Of a stretch of 64,000 bases of DNA, positions 1 through 9,874 are shown piece by piece. The stretch is from Hyphomicrobiales bacterium. GTDB taxonomy: Bacteria; Pseudomonadota; Alphaproteobacteria; Rhizobiales; Beijerinckiaceae. Under the pieces are notes generated by a model. It did no database searches. It was not told the DNA's origin and saw nothing but the letters and a program-made list of their open reading frames with translations. The stretch's first letter is position 1; the number at the start of each line of letters is the position of its first letter. The position numbers and the translations under genes are program-made. The stretch spans positions 62,001-126,000 of the forward strand of contig UBNE01000013.1 of the NCBI GenBank assembly GCA_900466745.1, read 5' to 3'.

Positions 1-134
1 GCGCCGATTCCATCTGCGGGCACGATCGTTGCCGCCGGATCATGTGGAAGATCCGATGGGGGGTGTATCCCGAATCCGCAGCGGTGCTATCGTGACGGCA
101 CGAATCAAGACGTTCTGCGTGGGGTGAGCGGCAC

Positions 135-749
135 ATGTCCGACGAATTCGGTGAGAGCGGGCGGCCACCGATGGGTCCCATTCAGTCATTGAACCGCGTC
201 GTGCGGCTGGACGGTCCGGCGCATGGCGTCGCGGACGTGCCCGTCGAGGTCACCGGCTACGTCAAATGGTTCGACGTCTCCAAGGGCTACGGTTTCGTGG
301 TGCCCGAGGCCGGCGGCGCCGATGTTCTGCTTCACGTCACCATCCTGAAACGCGACGGGTTCAACGCCATAGCGGAAGGCGCTCGCATCGTGCTCGAGGC
401 GGTCGAGAAGCCGCGCGGGCGCCAGGCGGTCCGCGTTCTCTCGATCGACACCACCGCGGCGCGCCATCCTTCGGAGATGCCGCTCGCCCGCACCAACGTC
501 ACCGTCGCGCCGACCAGCGGGCTGGAACGCATGGTGGTGAAGTGGTTCAACCGGCTGCGCGGCTTCGGCTTCGTCTCGAAGGGCGAGGGCGCGCCTGACG
601 TCTTCGTGCATATGGAGACGCTGCGCCGCTACGGCCTCGTCGAGCTGGTGCCCGGGCAGACCGTGCTGGTGCGCTACGGCCCCGGGCCGAAGGGCCTGAT
701 GGCGGCCGAGGTCCGGCTCGAGGCGGGCGGGGCCTCCGCCGCGCATTGA
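135..749 (+). CDS. double cold-shock-domain protein
   Basis: A 204-residue protein with two cold-shock domains. The first, about residues 41-105, opens with [15 protein letters not shown]; the second, about 135-197, has [14 protein letters not shown] followed by DVFVH. These are the RNP1-like (KGYGFV, RGFGFV) and RNP2-like (VLLHV, VFVHM) nucleic-acid-binding motifs. Cold-shock domains bind single-stranded RNA or DNA, so an RNA-chaperone or antiterminator role is likely. The tandem arrangement is common in Alphaproteobacteria and differs from the roughly 70-residue single-domain CspA. The ATG follows a GGGGTGAG Shine-Dalgarno-like stretch. An intrinsic terminator lies just downstream, so the gene is probably monocistronic. 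Confidence 0.93.
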   Translation: MSDEFGESGRPPMGPIQSLNRVVRLDGPAHGVADVPVEVTGYVKWFDVSKGYGFVVPEAGGADVLLHVTILKRDGFNAIAEGARIVLEAVEKPRGRQAVRVLSIDTTAARHPSEMPLARTNVTVAPTSGLERMVVKWFNRLRGFGFVSKGEGAPDVFVHMETLRRYGLVELVPGQTVLVRYGPGPKGLMAAEVRLEAGGASAAH

Positions 750-776
750 CGCGCCCGGAAGCGGTGGAACGAACGC

Positions 777-802
777 GCCGGCGGGGCTTCCGCCGGCTTT
801 TT
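777..802 (+). terminator. intrinsic terminator after the cold-shock gene
   Basis: An 8-bp perfect GC stem (GCCGGCGG / CCGCCGGC) with a 5-nt loop is followed directly by five T residues, 28 bases after the cold-shock stop codon. Confidence 0.85.
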
Positions 803-808
803 CGTTTC

Positions 809-2014
809 ATGCCGCAGATAGCGCGGGTTTCGGCAAGCGGCTTTTACGGTTCCTCAATCCCTTGGGCTAGAATAAGGCGTTTCCGCCGGAGGTTTCGCCC
901 CATCATCCTTCTCGTCAGCGATCGTGACCGGCAGCGTCTGGCGTTGCAGCGCGCGCTCTCGGTCTGGGGAGCGTGCCGGAGCTTCGATCTCGCCGAGACC
1001 GATGCGATCGCCGCCGCCTCCGGCCGGATCCTGATCGTCGATCTCGACCTGTCCGATCCGGCGACGATCGGCGCGGCGCGCGCCGCGCTGGCGCCGCACC
1101 GGCGCGGGGGCACTCCGTTCCTGTTCCTGCTCCGGGACATGTCGGCGCGCTGCCAGATGCAGGCGAACGCGCTCGGCGCGAGGGTGGTCCTGCCGGCCGC
1201 GACCGCGCAGCCCGCGCTGCTCGACCGGGTGGGCGCGCTGCTCGGGCTCCTGCAGGAGGCGGGGCCGCAGGCGGCGCAGCAGCGCCGCTTCGTCCGGGCC
1301 TCCGCCGCCTTCGCCGATCTGCTCGAGGCGGCGGGCTCCGGCGACGCGCTGCCGGTCCAGCTCATCCATGACGGGGTCGAGGCGATCAACCGGGCGGCCG
1401 CCGATGCCGATCTCGACGCCTGGCTCGACCTGGTCTGGCGCCATGACGACGCGACCTACCAGCATTGCCTGCTCGTTTCGGGGCTGGTCGCCGCCTTCGC
1501 GCACAAGCTCGGCTTCAGCGAGGCTGACCGGCAACTGATCACCGGCGCCGCGGTCCTGCATGACATCGGCAAGGCGCGCATCCCGCTCGACATCCTGCGC
1601 AAGGAGGGGCCGCTGACGCCCGAGGAGCGCGCGATCATCTGCCGCCATCCGCAGATCGGCCACGACATGCTGGTCGCGCAGGGGGGCTTCGCCCCGCTGG
1701 TCCTCGACGCGGTGCTGTCGCATCACGAGATGCTCGACGGGTCGGGCTATCCGCGGGGGATCGGGGCGGAGCGGATCTCTGACCCGGTGCGGGTGATCAC
1801 GATCTGCGACATCTATGCCGCGCTGATCGAGCGCCGCTCCTACAAGCAGCCGCTGCCGCCGGGCGAGGCCTTCGCCGTCCTGGTCGGCATGGGCGGCAAG
1901 CTCGACCGCGATCTGGTGCGCGTCTTCGGCGAGGTGGTGCTGGGCACGGCCGTCAGCCGGCTGGGCAAGGTTCTCGGCCCGGCCGGTCCCCGCGACGCGG
2001 AACGGGTGGCCTGA
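809..2014 (+). CDS. HD-GYP domain protein with receiver-like N-terminus (probable c-di-GMP phosphodiesterase)
   Basis: About 401 residues from the ATG at 809. The C-terminal half carries HDIGK (about residue 251) and HHEMLDGSGYP (about 305), the diagnostic HD-GYP signature, so hydrolysis of cyclic di-GMP is the likely activity. The N-terminal 130 residues look like a response-regulator fold (VSDRD after the first strand, LIVDLDL for the third), but the usual conserved lysine is not obvious, so phosphorylation is uncertain. No GGDEF domain is present. The start is uncertain: the frame is open further upstream, but that part overlaps the preceding terminator, and no good ribosome-binding site precedes 809. 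Confidence 0.85.
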   Translation: MPQIARVSASGFYGSSIPWARIRRFRRRFRPIILLVSDRDRQRLALQRALSVWGACRSFDLAETDAIAAASGRILIVDLDLSDPATIGAARAALAPHRRGGTPFLFLLRDMSARCQMQANALGARVVLPAATAQPALLDRVGALLGLLQEAGPQAAQQRRFVRASAAFADLLEAAGSGDALPVQLIHDGVEAINRAAADADLDAWLDLVWRHDDATYQHCLLVSGLVAAFAHKLGFSEADRQLITGAAVLHDIGKARIPLDILRKEGPLTPEERAIICRHPQIGHDMLVAQGGFAPLVLDAVLSHHEMLDGSGYPRGIGAERISDPVRVITICDIYAALIERRSYKQPLPPGEAFAVLVGMGGKLDRDLVRVFGEVVLGTAVSRLGKVLGPAGPRDAERVA

Positions 2015-2034
2015 GCGGGAGCGCCGCCGGCGCT

Positions 2035-2385
2035 TCAGATCGCGAAGGACGTCCCGCAGCCGCAGGAGCTGGTCGCGTTCGGGTTGGTGATCCGGAAGGA
2101 CTGGCCGACCAGGTCGTCGACGAAGTCGATGGTGCAGCCGGCGAGCAGGTCGAGCGAGGTCTCGTCGATCAGGACGGTGGCGCCGTCGCGCTCGATGACG
2201 AGATCGTCCGGCGCCTTCTCCCGCTCGACGTCGAAGACGTACTGGAAACCGGAACAGCCGCCGCCGGAGACGCTGACGCGGAGCATCGAGCCGGGAGGCT
2301 CCTGCGCCATCACGGAGAGGATGCGCCTGGCGGCGTTGGCAGTTACTTCGATGCCGCGCGGATTGACCGCGAGATCGGTCGACAT
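2035..2385 (-). CDS. erpA: iron-sulfur cluster insertion protein ErpA (A-type carrier)
   Basis: A 116-residue HesB/IscA-family protein. The three ligand cysteines are visible: one in GGGCSGFQY and a C-terminal CGCG. A-type carriers hand [2Fe-2S] or [4Fe-4S] clusters to apo-enzymes in the cytoplasm. The ATG at 2385 was chosen because GAGGAG lies six bases upstream; an upstream in-frame ATG would add ten residues without family similarity. The gene is divergent from dgt, with about 97 bp between the two starts. Confidence 0.93.
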   Translation of the reverse strand: MSTDLAVNPRGIEVTANAARRILSVMAQEPPGSMLRVSVSGGGCSGFQYVFDVEREKAPDDLVIERDGATVLIDETSLDLLAGCTIDFVDDLVGQSFRITNPNATSSCGCGTSFAI

Positions 2386-2482
2386 GTTCGGCTCCTCGGC
2401 AGATGCTCCTTGCACCCTTGCTGCCCGGAAAGGTAATGGCCCGGCAGCGCCTCCACAAGCAGGCGGGCGCGACGAGGCCGTT

Positions 2483-3739
2483 ATGCCGTCATCACAAGGC
2501 CCATTCCCGCGATTCGGCCAGGGCGCCGCCGACCACGAGCCGGGCGAGCGCTGGCGCGCGCCCTATGCCTGCCGTTCCGGTCTGAGCCGCGGGCGGCTCG
2601 TCGGCGAGCCGGTTTCTCCCACGCGCGGCGAGTTCCAGCGCGACCGCGACCGCATCATCCATTCGACTGCATTCCGGCGGCTTATGCACAAGACGCAGGT
2701 CTTCGTCTCGCATGAGGGCGACCATTACCGCACCCGCCTGACCCATACGATCGAGGTCGGCCAGATCGCGCGCGCCCTGGCGCGGGCGCTCGGGCTTGAC
2801 GAGGACCTGGCGGAGGCGCTGGCGCTGGCGCACGATCTCGGCCACACGCCCTTCGGCCATACCGGCGAGGATGCTCTCGACGAATGCATGGCCGGCTTCG
2901 GCGGTTTCGATCACAACGCCCAGACGCTCAGGATCGTGACGCGGCTGGAGCGGCGCTATGCCGATTTCGACGGCCTCAACCTGAGCTGGGAGACGCTGGA
3001 GGGGCTGGTCAAGCACAACGGCCCGCTGCTCGACCATGAGGGGCGCCCGACGGCGCGCTATGCCGAGACCGGCATTCCGGCGGCGATCGTGGAATACCAG
3101 CACCGGCAGGACCTCTGGCTCGACAGCTATGCCTCGGCCGAGGCGCAGGCCGCCGCGCTCGCCGACGACATCGCCTACAACGCCCACGACATCGACGACG
3201 GCCTGCGCGCCGGGCTGTTCGGCCATGCCGAGCTCAGGGCCGTGCCCTTTCTCGCCGGGCTGCTCGACGAGATCGAGCGGCTGCATCCGGGGCTGGAGCG
3301 GGTGCGCGCCACGAACGAGCTGGTGCGCCGCGTCATCACCCGCTTCGTCGAGGACGTGATCGCCGAATCGCAACGGCGCCTGGCCGCGCTGGCGCCGGCC
3401 GATGCCGATGCGATCCGGCGGGCGGACGGGCCGGTCATCGCCTTCTCGCCGGCGATCGCGGTGGCCGACCGCGACATCAAGGGCTTCCTCTATCCGAACA
3501 TGTACCGCCATCCGCGCATCGCGCCGATCAGGGAGGATGCGGCGCAGGTGGTGCGCGACCTGTTCGCGCGCTTCAGCGCCGATCCGGCGGCGATGCCGGC
3601 GGAGTGGGCGGCCGGCTGCGCGGAGCTCGACGAGGCGCGCCGAATGCGCCGCATCGCCGACTATATCGCCGGGATGACCGACTGGTACGCACTCGACGAG
3701 CATCGGCGCCTGTTTGACGCCACCCCCTCGCTGCGATAG
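2483..3739 (+). CDS. dgt: deoxyguanosinetriphosphate triphosphohydrolase-like protein
   Basis: A 418-residue HD-superfamily dNTP triphosphohydrolase. The metal-binding H...HD...D pattern starts with THTIEV (H88) and [14 protein letters not shown] (H117, D118). The enzyme removes tripolyphosphate from dNTPs, often dGTP, and affects dNTP pools. The N-terminal region with [17 protein letters not shown] is typical of the shorter bacterial subtype. The frame is open upstream across the divergent erpA promoter region, but family similarity begins after the ATG at 2483. It lies 20 bp before argS, as in many Alphaproteobacteria. Confidence 0.9.
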   Translation: MPSSQGPFPRFGQGAADHEPGERWRAPYACRSGLSRGRLVGEPVSPTRGEFQRDRDRIIHSTAFRRLMHKTQVFVSHEGDHYRTRLTHTIEVGQIARALARALGLDEDLAEALALAHDLGHTPFGHTGEDALDECMAGFGGFDHNAQTLRIVTRLERRYADFDGLNLSWETLEGLVKHNGPLLDHEGRPTARYAETGIPAAIVEYQHRQDLWLDSYASAEAQAAALADDIAYNAHDIDDGLRAGLFGHAELRAVPFLAGLLDEIERLHPGLERVRATNELVRRVITRFVEDVIAESQRRLAALAPADADAIRRADGPVIAFSPAIAVADRDIKGFLYPNMYRHPRIAPIREDAAQVVRDLFARFSADPAAMPAEWAAGCAELDEARRMRRIADYIAGMTDWYALDEHRRLFDATPSLR

Positions 3740-3759
3740 GGCCGGGCGGCTTTTCCTCC

Positions 3760-5541
3760 ATGATCAAGACCGCGATGAACCTGTTCGAGACCTATTCCGC
3801 CCGTCTCCATGCCGCGCTTTCGGCCCTGGCCGAGCGAGGCGCGCTTCCGGCCGGGCTCGATCTCGGGCGCGTCGTGGTCGAGCCGACCAAGGATCCGGCG
3901 CATGGCGACCTCGCCACCAATGCCGCGATGGTGCTGGCCAAGGAGGCGGGCACCAATCCGCGCGCCCTGGCCGGGCTGCTGGTCGAGGAGCTGGCGAAGG
4001 ACCCGGAGATCGTCAGGGCCGAGATCGCGGGGCCCGGCTTCATCAATCTGACGCTGCAGCCGGCGGTGTTCACCGCGGTGCTGAAAGCCGCGATCGCGGC
4101 GGGCACCGATTACGGCCGCGGCACGCCGAAGCCGGCCCCGCGGATCAATGTCGAATACGTCTCGGCCAACCCGACCGGGCCGATGCATGTCGGCCATGGC
4201 CGCGGCGCGGTGTTCGGCGATGCGCTGGCCAGCCTGCTCGCCTTCGCCGGCCATGACGTGACGCGCGAATACTACATCAACGATGCCGGCGCGCAGGTCG
4301 ACGTGCTCGCCCGTTCCGCTTTCCTGCGCTATCGCGAGGCGCTGGGCGAGGAGATCGGCGCGATCCCCGAGGGGCTCTATCCGGGCGATTACCTGATCTC
4401 GGTCGGCAAGGCCCTCGCCGAGCAATACGGGCCGGCGCTGCGCGACAAGGCCGAATGGGATTGGCTTCCGCTCGTCCGCCAGGCCGCGATCGACGGCATG
4501 ATGGCGATGATCCGCGACGACCTCGCCGCGCTCGGCGTCGTCCATGACGTGTTCTTCTCGGAACGCTCCCTGCAGGGACGGGACGGCAATTCCAACGCCG
4601 TGCACCAGACGATCGAGGATCTGCGCGCGCGCGACCTCGTCTATGAGGGCCGCCTGCCGCCGCCCAAGGGCCAGAAGGACGAGGATTGGGAGGACCGCGA
4701 GCAGACCCTGTTCCGCGCCACCCGCTTCGGCGACGACGTCGACCGGCCGCTGCTGAAGTCGGACGGCAGCTACACCTATTTCGCCAACGACATCGCCTAT
4801 CACCGCTCCAAGTTCATGCGCGGCTTCCCCGGCATGATCGACGTCTGGGGCGCCGACCATGGCGGCTACGTCAAGCGCATGCAGGCGGCGGTCAAGGCGG
4901 TGACGAACGGGCAGGGCTCGCTCGACGTCAAGCTCTGCCAGCTCGTCCGGCTGCTGCGCAACGGCGAACAGGTCAGGATGTCGAAGCGCTCCGGCGACTT
5001 CGTGACGCTGCGCGAGGTCATCGACGAGGTCGGCCGCGACGCCGTGCGCTTCATGATGATCTTCCGCAAGAACGACGCGACGCTGGATTTCGATCTCGCC
5101 AAGGTGGTCGAGCAGTCGAAGGACAACCCGGTCTTCTACGTGCAGTACGCCCATGCCCGCTGCGCCTCGATCTTCCGGCAGGCGCGCGAGGCCTTCCCCG
5201 ATCTCGACCTGTCGCCGGCGGCGCTGGCCGAGGCGGATCTCGCGATCCTGACCGACGAGGCGGAGATCGGCATCGTCAAGTTGATCGCCGCCTATCCGCG
5301 GATCATCGAGGCCGCGGCGGCGGCGCATGAGCCGCATCGCGTCGCCTTCTTCGTGCACGAGCTGGCGAGCGCCTTCCACTCGCTCTGGAACAAGGGCAAG
5401 GATTCACCCCAATTACGGTTCGTTAATCAAACTGATCGAAAGTCGACCTTGGCGAGATTGGCGTTTGTGCATGCGGTGCGCGGCGTCCTTGCTTCCGGTC
5501 TGGCTGTCGCCGGAGTTGCGGCGCCGGAAGAGATGCGCTGA
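3760..5541 (+). CDS. argS: arginyl-tRNA synthetase
   Basis: A 593-residue class I synthetase that charges tRNA-Arg. The N-terminal Add-1 domain is followed by [20 protein letters not shown], with the HIGH motif as HVGH (residue 143). A KMSKS-like MSKRSGDF follows at about 407, and the DALR anticodon-binding domain ends in the family-typical APEEMR. A second ATG at 3775 (MNLFETYS) is an equally plausible start and neither has a strong ribosome-binding site. A short AT-richer patch at about 5400-5460 stays in frame and inside the DALR domain. Confidence 0.97.
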   Translation: MIKTAMNLFETYSARLHAALSALAERGALPAGLDLGRVVVEPTKDPAHGDLATNAAMVLAKEAGTNPRALAGLLVEELAKDPEIVRAEIAGPGFINLTLQPAVFTAVLKAAIAAGTDYGRGTPKPAPRINVEYVSANPTGPMHVGHGRGAVFGDALASLLAFAGHDVTREYYINDAGAQVDVLARSAFLRYREALGEEIGAIPEGLYPGDYLISVGKALAEQYGPALRDKAEWDWLPLVRQAAIDGMMAMIRDDLAALGVVHDVFFSERSLQGRDGNSNAVHQTIEDLRARDLVYEGRLPPPKGQKDEDWEDREQTLFRATRFGDDVDRPLLKSDGSYTYFANDIAYHRSKFMRGFPGMIDVWGADHGGYVKRMQAAVKAVTNGQGSLDVKLCQLVRLLRNGEQVRMSKRSGDFVTLREVIDEVGRDAVRFMMIFRKNDATLDFDLAKVVEQSKDNPVFYVQYAHARCASIFRQAREAFPDLDLSPAALAEADLAILTDEAEIGIVKLIAAYPRIIEAAAAAHEPHRVAFFVHELASAFHSLWNKGKDSPQLRFVNQTDRKSTLARLAFVHAVRGVLASGLAVAGVAAPEEMR

Positions 5542-5638
5542 CGGTCGCTTTCCGCCGGCGCGCACAAGGTCAGGTTGACCGCACAGAGTTTCCGGCTCTC
5601 CATAGGGGGAGGCGGCTTGTGCTGGAATGGATCATGCC

Positions 5639-7240
5639 ATGAGTGAGCCAGCTAGGAATCGTTTCGCGCTCGATCTCGAAGACCTCGAGCGCCAGCTGCG
5701 CGCGGCCGGGCAGACGCAGCGTCCCGCTGCGTCGCCGGACCCGCTGGCGGAGCTGACCCGCATCGTCGGCCAGGACGATCCGCTCAAGGACATCTTCGCC
5801 GAGCGGCGGCCGCAGGCCGCGCAGCCGGCGATGCGGCAGGAGCCGGGCCTCGCGGTGGTGCCGCCGCGTCCGGCGCCGGTGCCCGCGCCCGTCTCCGAAC
5901 CGCCGGCCGAACTGCGCGGCGCCCTCGACGAGTTCGAGGCCCTGCTGCGCCGGACGGAGCCCGAGCGCCGGGCCGCGCCGGCGCAGGCCCCGGCCTGGCC
6001 GCAGCAGGCCTACCGGCCGCACCAGGCCGCGGCCGAGGACGACGACATTCCGCCCGCGCTGCCCGCCTATGCCGAGCCTGCCTATGCCCAGCCGGGGCAG
6101 GGGCATGGCGTCGCCGCCGCCCGCGACCTCGACGAGGAGCAGGGCTTCTACCAGCCGGCCCACGAGCCGGCGATGGCGCCCCATGGCTATGCCGCGGCGC
6201 AGCCGGCCTATCAGCCGGACTACGATGAAGACGACATGCCCGATCTCGAGCCGCGCCGCTCGCGCAAGGGGCTCTGGGCCGCCGCCGCGGTGATCGCGAT
6301 CGGCGTGATCGGCGTCGGCGGGACCATGCTGCTGCGCGGGGGCTCGGCCTCCAAGGACGGGCAGCCGCCGGTGATCGCCGCCGATAGCGGCCCGGTGAAG
6401 GTCGAGCCGGCCAATCCCGGCGGCACCGAAATTCCGAATCAGAACAAGCAGATCTACGAGCGCTCGGCCGAGTCCCCGCAGGGCCAGACCAAGCTCGTCG
6501 ACAACCAGGAGCAGCCGGTCGACATCCAGGAGGCCGCCCGCACGATGCCGTCGCGGGTCGTCCTGGCCGGGCCGGGCGCCGGCGCCGCCGAGGCGGCCCC
6601 TGCCACGGCTCCCGCGCCCGATGCGGCGCAGCGCAGCATCGTCATGCCCGAGCCGGCGCTGACGCCGATGCCGGCCGTTCCGGGCCTGGGCGAGCCCCGC
6701 AAGGTCCGCACGGTCGCGATCCGGCCCGACGGCACTCCGGCGCAGGCCGCGGCCGCGGCCGATGCCAATGGCAGCCGGCCGCTGGCGACGGGTTCCGCCC
6801 CCGCGCGTTCCATCGCCGGCAGCCCCGGCAGCATGAGCCTGCCCCCGGCCGCCGCCGCGCCGCAGCCCGCGCCGAAGGCGCAGGAGCGCGCGACGACGCC
6901 GGCCGCGACGACGCCTGCCGCCCCGATGCGCCTCGCCAGCGCGCCGCCCGCCGCTGCTACGGCTCCCGCCAACAGCGCGATTCGCGCCGGCACGGGCGAT
7001 TTCGTGGTGCAGCTCGGCGCGCCGGGCAGCGAGCAGGAGGCCAAGGCGACCTTCGCGGCCTTGCAGCGCAAATATCCGCAGCAGCTCGGCGGCCAGTCGC
7101 CGATCATCCGCAGGACCGAGCTCGCCGGCGGCAAGACGGTCTACCGGCTGCGCGTCGGCCCCTATTCCCGCGACGGCGCGACCTCGATGTGCTCGCAGCT
7201 CCAGGCTGCCGGCGGCCAGTGCTTCATCGCCAAGAACTGA
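5639..7240 (+). CDS. SPOR-domain membrane protein
   Basis: A 533-residue bitopic protein. A cytoplasmic Pro/Ala/Gln-rich N-terminal region of about 210 residues precedes one transmembrane helix (about residues 211-233, GLWAAAAVIAIGVIGVGG). A long low-complexity periplasmic linker follows, and the last 80 residues form a SPOR domain (GDFVVQLGAPGSEQEA ... YRLRVGPYSRDGA). SPOR domains bind denuded peptidoglycan at division sites. Position between argS and the nagZ-scpAB block matches other Rhizobiales. An ATG at 5627 would add four residues; 5639 (MSEPARNRF) fits the family better. Confidence 0.88.
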   Translation: MSEPARNRFALDLEDLERQLRAAGQTQRPAASPDPLAELTRIVGQDDPLKDIFAERRPQAAQPAMRQEPGLAVVPPRPAPVPAPVSEPPAELRGALDEFEALLRRTEPERRAAPAQAPAWPQQAYRPHQAAAEDDDIPPALPAYAEPAYAQPGQGHGVAAARDLDEEQGFYQPAHEPAMAPHGYAAAQPAYQPDYDEDDMPDLEPRRSRKGLWAAAAVIAIGVIGVGGTMLLRGGSASKDGQPPVIAADSGPVKVEPANPGGTEIPNQNKQIYERSAESPQGQTKLVDNQEQPVDIQEAARTMPSRVVLAGPGAGAAEAAPATAPAPDAAQRSIVMPEPALTPMPAVPGLGEPRKVRTVAIRPDGTPAQAAAAADANGSRPLATGSAPARSIAGSPGSMSLPPAAAAPQPAPKAQERATTPAATTPAAPMRLASAPPAAATAPANSAIRAGTGDFVVQLGAPGSEQEAKATFAALQRKYPQQLGGQSPIIRRTELAGGKTVYRLRVGPYSRDGATSMCSQLQAAGGQCFIAKN

Positions 7241-7264
7241 CGCCGGGGCCCCATACCCCCCGGC

Positions 7265-7296
7265 AAAGGGCAGCGCTTGCGGCGCTGCCCTTTTTT
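7265..7296 (+). terminator. intrinsic terminator after the SPOR gene
   Basis: A perfect 9-bp stem, GGGCAGCGC / GCGCTGCCC (7268-7276 with 7282-7290), 5-nt loop, then six T residues. Flanking A and T residues extend the stem. It lies 25 bp past the stop codon. Confidence 0.92.
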
Positions 7297-7464
7297 CTTG
7301 CGTTTTCCTGTTTTTTCTCCGCGGGCGGGTCTTGCCGGCGGGGCGGCCGCGGGCCGGGGCGACAGGGCTCTTGCGGCGCCTGAATCCGCATGCGACTTAG
7401 CAGTCAACGATGCGCCCGCGGTCTCGGCCGCCATCGCGTTGAAGCATCGAGCGGAGGATGAGCC

Positions 7465-8559
7465 ATGGACCGTCGCAAATTCGTCAAGGTCGCCGGGGCG
7501 GGGGCTGCCGGCAGCGCCGTCATCGCGGCGCCCGCCATCGCGCAGTCGCAGCCCAAGATCAACTGGCGGCTGGCCTCCAGCTATCCCAAGAGCCTCGACA
7601 CGCTCTACGGAATCTCGACCCATGTCGCCAAGCGCGTGGCCGAGGCGACCGACAACAATTTCCAGATCCAGGTCTTCGCGGCCGGCGAGATCGTGCCCGC
7701 GCTGCAGGCGCTCGACGCGGTGCAGAACGGCACCATCGAGTGCAGCCACACGCTGTCGAGCTTCTATATCGGCAAGGACCCGGCCTTCGCCTTCGAGACC
7801 TCGCTGCCCTTCGGCTTCAACACCCGCCAGCAGAACGCCTGGCTCTACCAGGGCGGCGGCCTCGAGCTCTGCCGCGCCTTCATGAAGGGCTACAACTGCT
7901 ACACGATCCCCTCGGGCAACACCGGCGCCCAGATGGGCGGCTGGTTCCGCAAGGAGATCAAGACGCTGGAGGATCTGAAGGGGCTGAAGTTCCGCATCGC
8001 CGGCCTCGGCGGGCGGATCATGGCGCGCCTCGGCGTCGTGCCGCAGACCATCGGCGGCGCCGACATCTATCCGGCGCTGGAGCGCGGCACGCTCGACGCG
8101 GTCGAGTTCTCCGGGCCGTTCGACGACGAGAAGCTCGGCTTCGTCCGGGTGGCGAAATATTACTATTACCCGGGCTTCTGGGAGGGGAACGCCAATGTCA
8201 GCTTCCTCGCCAATATGGACAAGTGGAACGCGCTGCCGGCCTCCTACAAGGCGATCGTCGAGGCGGCCTGCGCCGAGGCCAATGCGCTGTGCGTGGCGAA
8301 ATACGACCATGGCAATCCCGACGCGCTGGTCAGGCTGGTCGGCGCCGGGGCGGAGATGCGCGCCTTCCCGCAGGAGGTGATGGCGGCGGCCTACAAGGAA
8401 GCCTTCGCGATGTATGCCGAGCTCGCCGCCAGCAACCCGCAGTTCAAGACCTTCTACGATTCCTTCCTGCCCTACTGGAAGAAGGAGCAGCTCTGGTTCC
8501 GCATCGCCGAACTGCCCTTCGACGCCTTCAACGCGCAGAACTTCCAGCAGGTGAAGTGA
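7465..8559 (+). CDS. TRAP transporter substrate-binding protein (DctP family)
   Basis: A 364-residue periplasmic binding protein. A Tat-type signal occupies residues 1-27 (DRRKFVK, then a hydrophobic stretch ending APAIAQ). The mature part reads as the DctP fold, with a SSYPKSLDTLYG opening and RIAGLGGRIMARLGVVPQT in the position of the conserved carboxylate-binding arginine segment. TRAP systems import organic acids using an ion gradient. No membrane subunits (DctQ, DctM) lie within the window, so it is an orphan gene here. GGAGG precedes the ATG. It is bounded by a strong terminator upstream and a palindromic repeat downstream. Confidence 0.92.
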   Translation: MDRRKFVKVAGAGAAGSAVIAAPAIAQSQPKINWRLASSYPKSLDTLYGISTHVAKRVAEATDNNFQIQVFAAGEIVPALQALDAVQNGTIECSHTLSSFYIGKDPAFAFETSLPFGFNTRQQNAWLYQGGGLELCRAFMKGYNCYTIPSGNTGAQMGGWFRKEIKTLEDLKGLKFRIAGLGGRIMARLGVVPQTIGGADIYPALERGTLDAVEFSGPFDDEKLGFVRVAKYYYYPGFWEGNANVSFLANMDKWNALPASYKAIVEAACAEANALCVAKYDHGNPDALVRLVGAGAEMRAFPQEVMAAAYKEAFAMYAELAASNPQFKTFYDSFLPYWKKEQLWFRIAELPFDAFNAQNFQQVK

Positions 8560-8569
8560 GACAGAGCGA

Positions 8570-8681
8570 GTCATCCCGGGCGACCGCAGGTCGACCCGGG
8601 ATCCATGCCGGAACCTTTCCGATATCGGCTCAGGCATGGATCCCGGATCGCCGCCGCCGAAGGCGGCTTGTCCGGGATGAC
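8570..8681. repeat. dispersed palindromic repeat, copy 1
   Basis: The outer ends are GTCATCCCGG and CCGGGATGAC, exact reverse complements. Inside are nested arms around ATCCATGCC and GGCATGGAT. Related copies occur at 37756, 57369 and 58860, with a partial one at 9796. This copy starts 11 bp after the TRAP gene stop. Confidence 0.85.
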
Positions 8682-8739
8682 TTCAAATGCTGCCGTGCCA
8701 GCGCTTGACCGCGCCACCACCACTTCCTAACCGGGTGCC

Positions 8740-9750
8740 ATGACCTCGCGCGCCTTCATCGCCGGCTGCCTCGGCACGAGCCTCACCCCGGACGAGCGCG
8801 CCTTCTTCCGCGATGCGCGGCCCTGGGGCTTCATCCTGTTCAGGCGCAACACGCAGTCGCCCGAGCAGGTCGCGGCACTGACGACCGAGATGCGCGAGAC
8901 CGTCGGCTGGCACGCCCCGATCCTGATCGACCAGGAGGGCGGGCGGGTGCAGCGCATGGGGCCGCCGCTCTGGCCGAAATACCCGCCGGCGCGCGCCTTC
9001 CTCGCCATCAACGACCCGGTGCGCCAGCGCGAGATCGTCCGGCTCTCGGCGCGGCTGATGGCGCATGACCTCAAGGCTGTCGGCATCGACGTCGACTGCC
9101 TGCCGGTGCTCGACGTGCCGGTCGCCGGCAGCCATGACGTGATCGGCGACCGCGCCTATGCCCACGACCCGGACCAGGTCGCGCGGCTCGGCCGGGCGGC
9201 GGCGGAGGGGCTGATCGCCGGCGGCGTGCTGCCGGTGGTGAAGCACATGCCGGGCCATGGCCGGGCGCGGGCCGACAGCCATCACGACCTGCCGGTCGTC
9301 GAGGCGACGCTCGACGCGCTCCGGGCGCATGATTTCCGGCCCTTCCGCCATCTCGCCGACATGCCGCTGGCGATGACGGCCCATGTCGTCTTCACCGCGC
9401 TCGACCCGAAGCATCCGGCGACCGTCTCGCGGAAGATCGTGCGCGGGATCATGCGCGGCGAGATCGGCTTCGACGGGCTGATCATGACCGACGACATCTC
9501 GATGAAGGCGCTCTCCGGCTCCTTCGCGGCGAAAGCGCGGGCAGCCATCCGCGCCGGCGTCGACGTGATCCTGCATTGCCACGGCATCATGGAGGAGATG
9601 GTCGCCGTCGCGGGCGCCGTGCCGGAGATGAAGGGCGCGCGGGCCCGCCGGGCCGCCGCCGCGCTCGGCCGCATCCGCCACGAGCCGGAGCCGCTCGATC
9701 GCGACGCCGCCCGCGCCGAACTCGCGAGCGCGCTTGCGTTGCAGGGCTGA
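8740..9750 (+). CDS. nagZ: beta-N-acetylhexosaminidase NagZ (GH3)
   Basis: A 336-residue glycoside hydrolase family 3 enzyme of the short NagZ type. The signature KHMPGHGRARADSHHDLP lies at about residue 168, and the catalytic aspartate is in GLIMTDDISM (D251/D252). DQEGGRVQRM near residue 66 is also typical. The enzyme removes N-acetylglucosamine from 1,6-anhydro-muropeptides during cytoplasmic peptidoglycan recycling, and in some bacteria its product signals beta-lactamase induction. No signal peptide was seen, in agreement with a cytosolic location. It is followed by scpA. Confidence 0.95.
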   Translation: MTSRAFIAGCLGTSLTPDERAFFRDARPWGFILFRRNTQSPEQVAALTTEMRETVGWHAPILIDQEGGRVQRMGPPLWPKYPPARAFLAINDPVRQREIVRLSARLMAHDLKAVGIDVDCLPVLDVPVAGSHDVIGDRAYAHDPDQVARLGRAAAEGLIAGGVLPVVKHMPGHGRARADSHHDLPVVEATLDALRAHDFRPFRHLADMPLAMTAHVVFTALDPKHPATVSRKIVRGIMRGEIGFDGLIMTDDISMKALSGSFAAKARAAIRAGVDVILHCHGIMEEMVAVAGAVPEMKGARARRAAAALGRIRHEPEPLDRDAARAELASALALQG

Positions 9751-9795
9751 AAGGCCGAATCTGCCCGCGGGGCAGATGAAGTCTTCCCATGCGCT

Positions 9796-9824
9796 ATCAT
9801 CCCGGGCGACCGCAGGGCCGACGC
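9796..9824. repeat. partial copy of the dispersed palindromic repeat
   Basis: The segment contains ATCATCCCGGGCGACCGCAG, matching the left end of the 8570 copy, but the right half is absent. It lies between nagZ and scpA. Confidence 0.6.
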
Positions 9825-9874
9825 TGCGGCGGGGATGTCCGCATGGGGACGAGGCGGGGTGAGGGCAGGCCAGC

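Noticed and set aside
1..134. Possible 3' end of an upstream gene
   Set aside because: No frame with recognisable protein similarity reaches into this short stretch; it most likely holds the cold-shock gene promoter and leader.
2411..2450. GC-rich hairpin with GCCCGGAAAGG between erpA and dgt, resembling the small SRP RNA core
   Set aside because: The SRP domain IV motif (GGTCCGGAAGGAAGCAGC) is not present on either strand and the flanking stem is too short for 4.5S RNA.
5400..5460. AT-rich patch near the 3' end of argS as a sign of recombination or foreign DNA
   Set aside because: The reading frame and the conserved DALR-domain sequence continue through it; a 60-bp base-composition dip is not enough.
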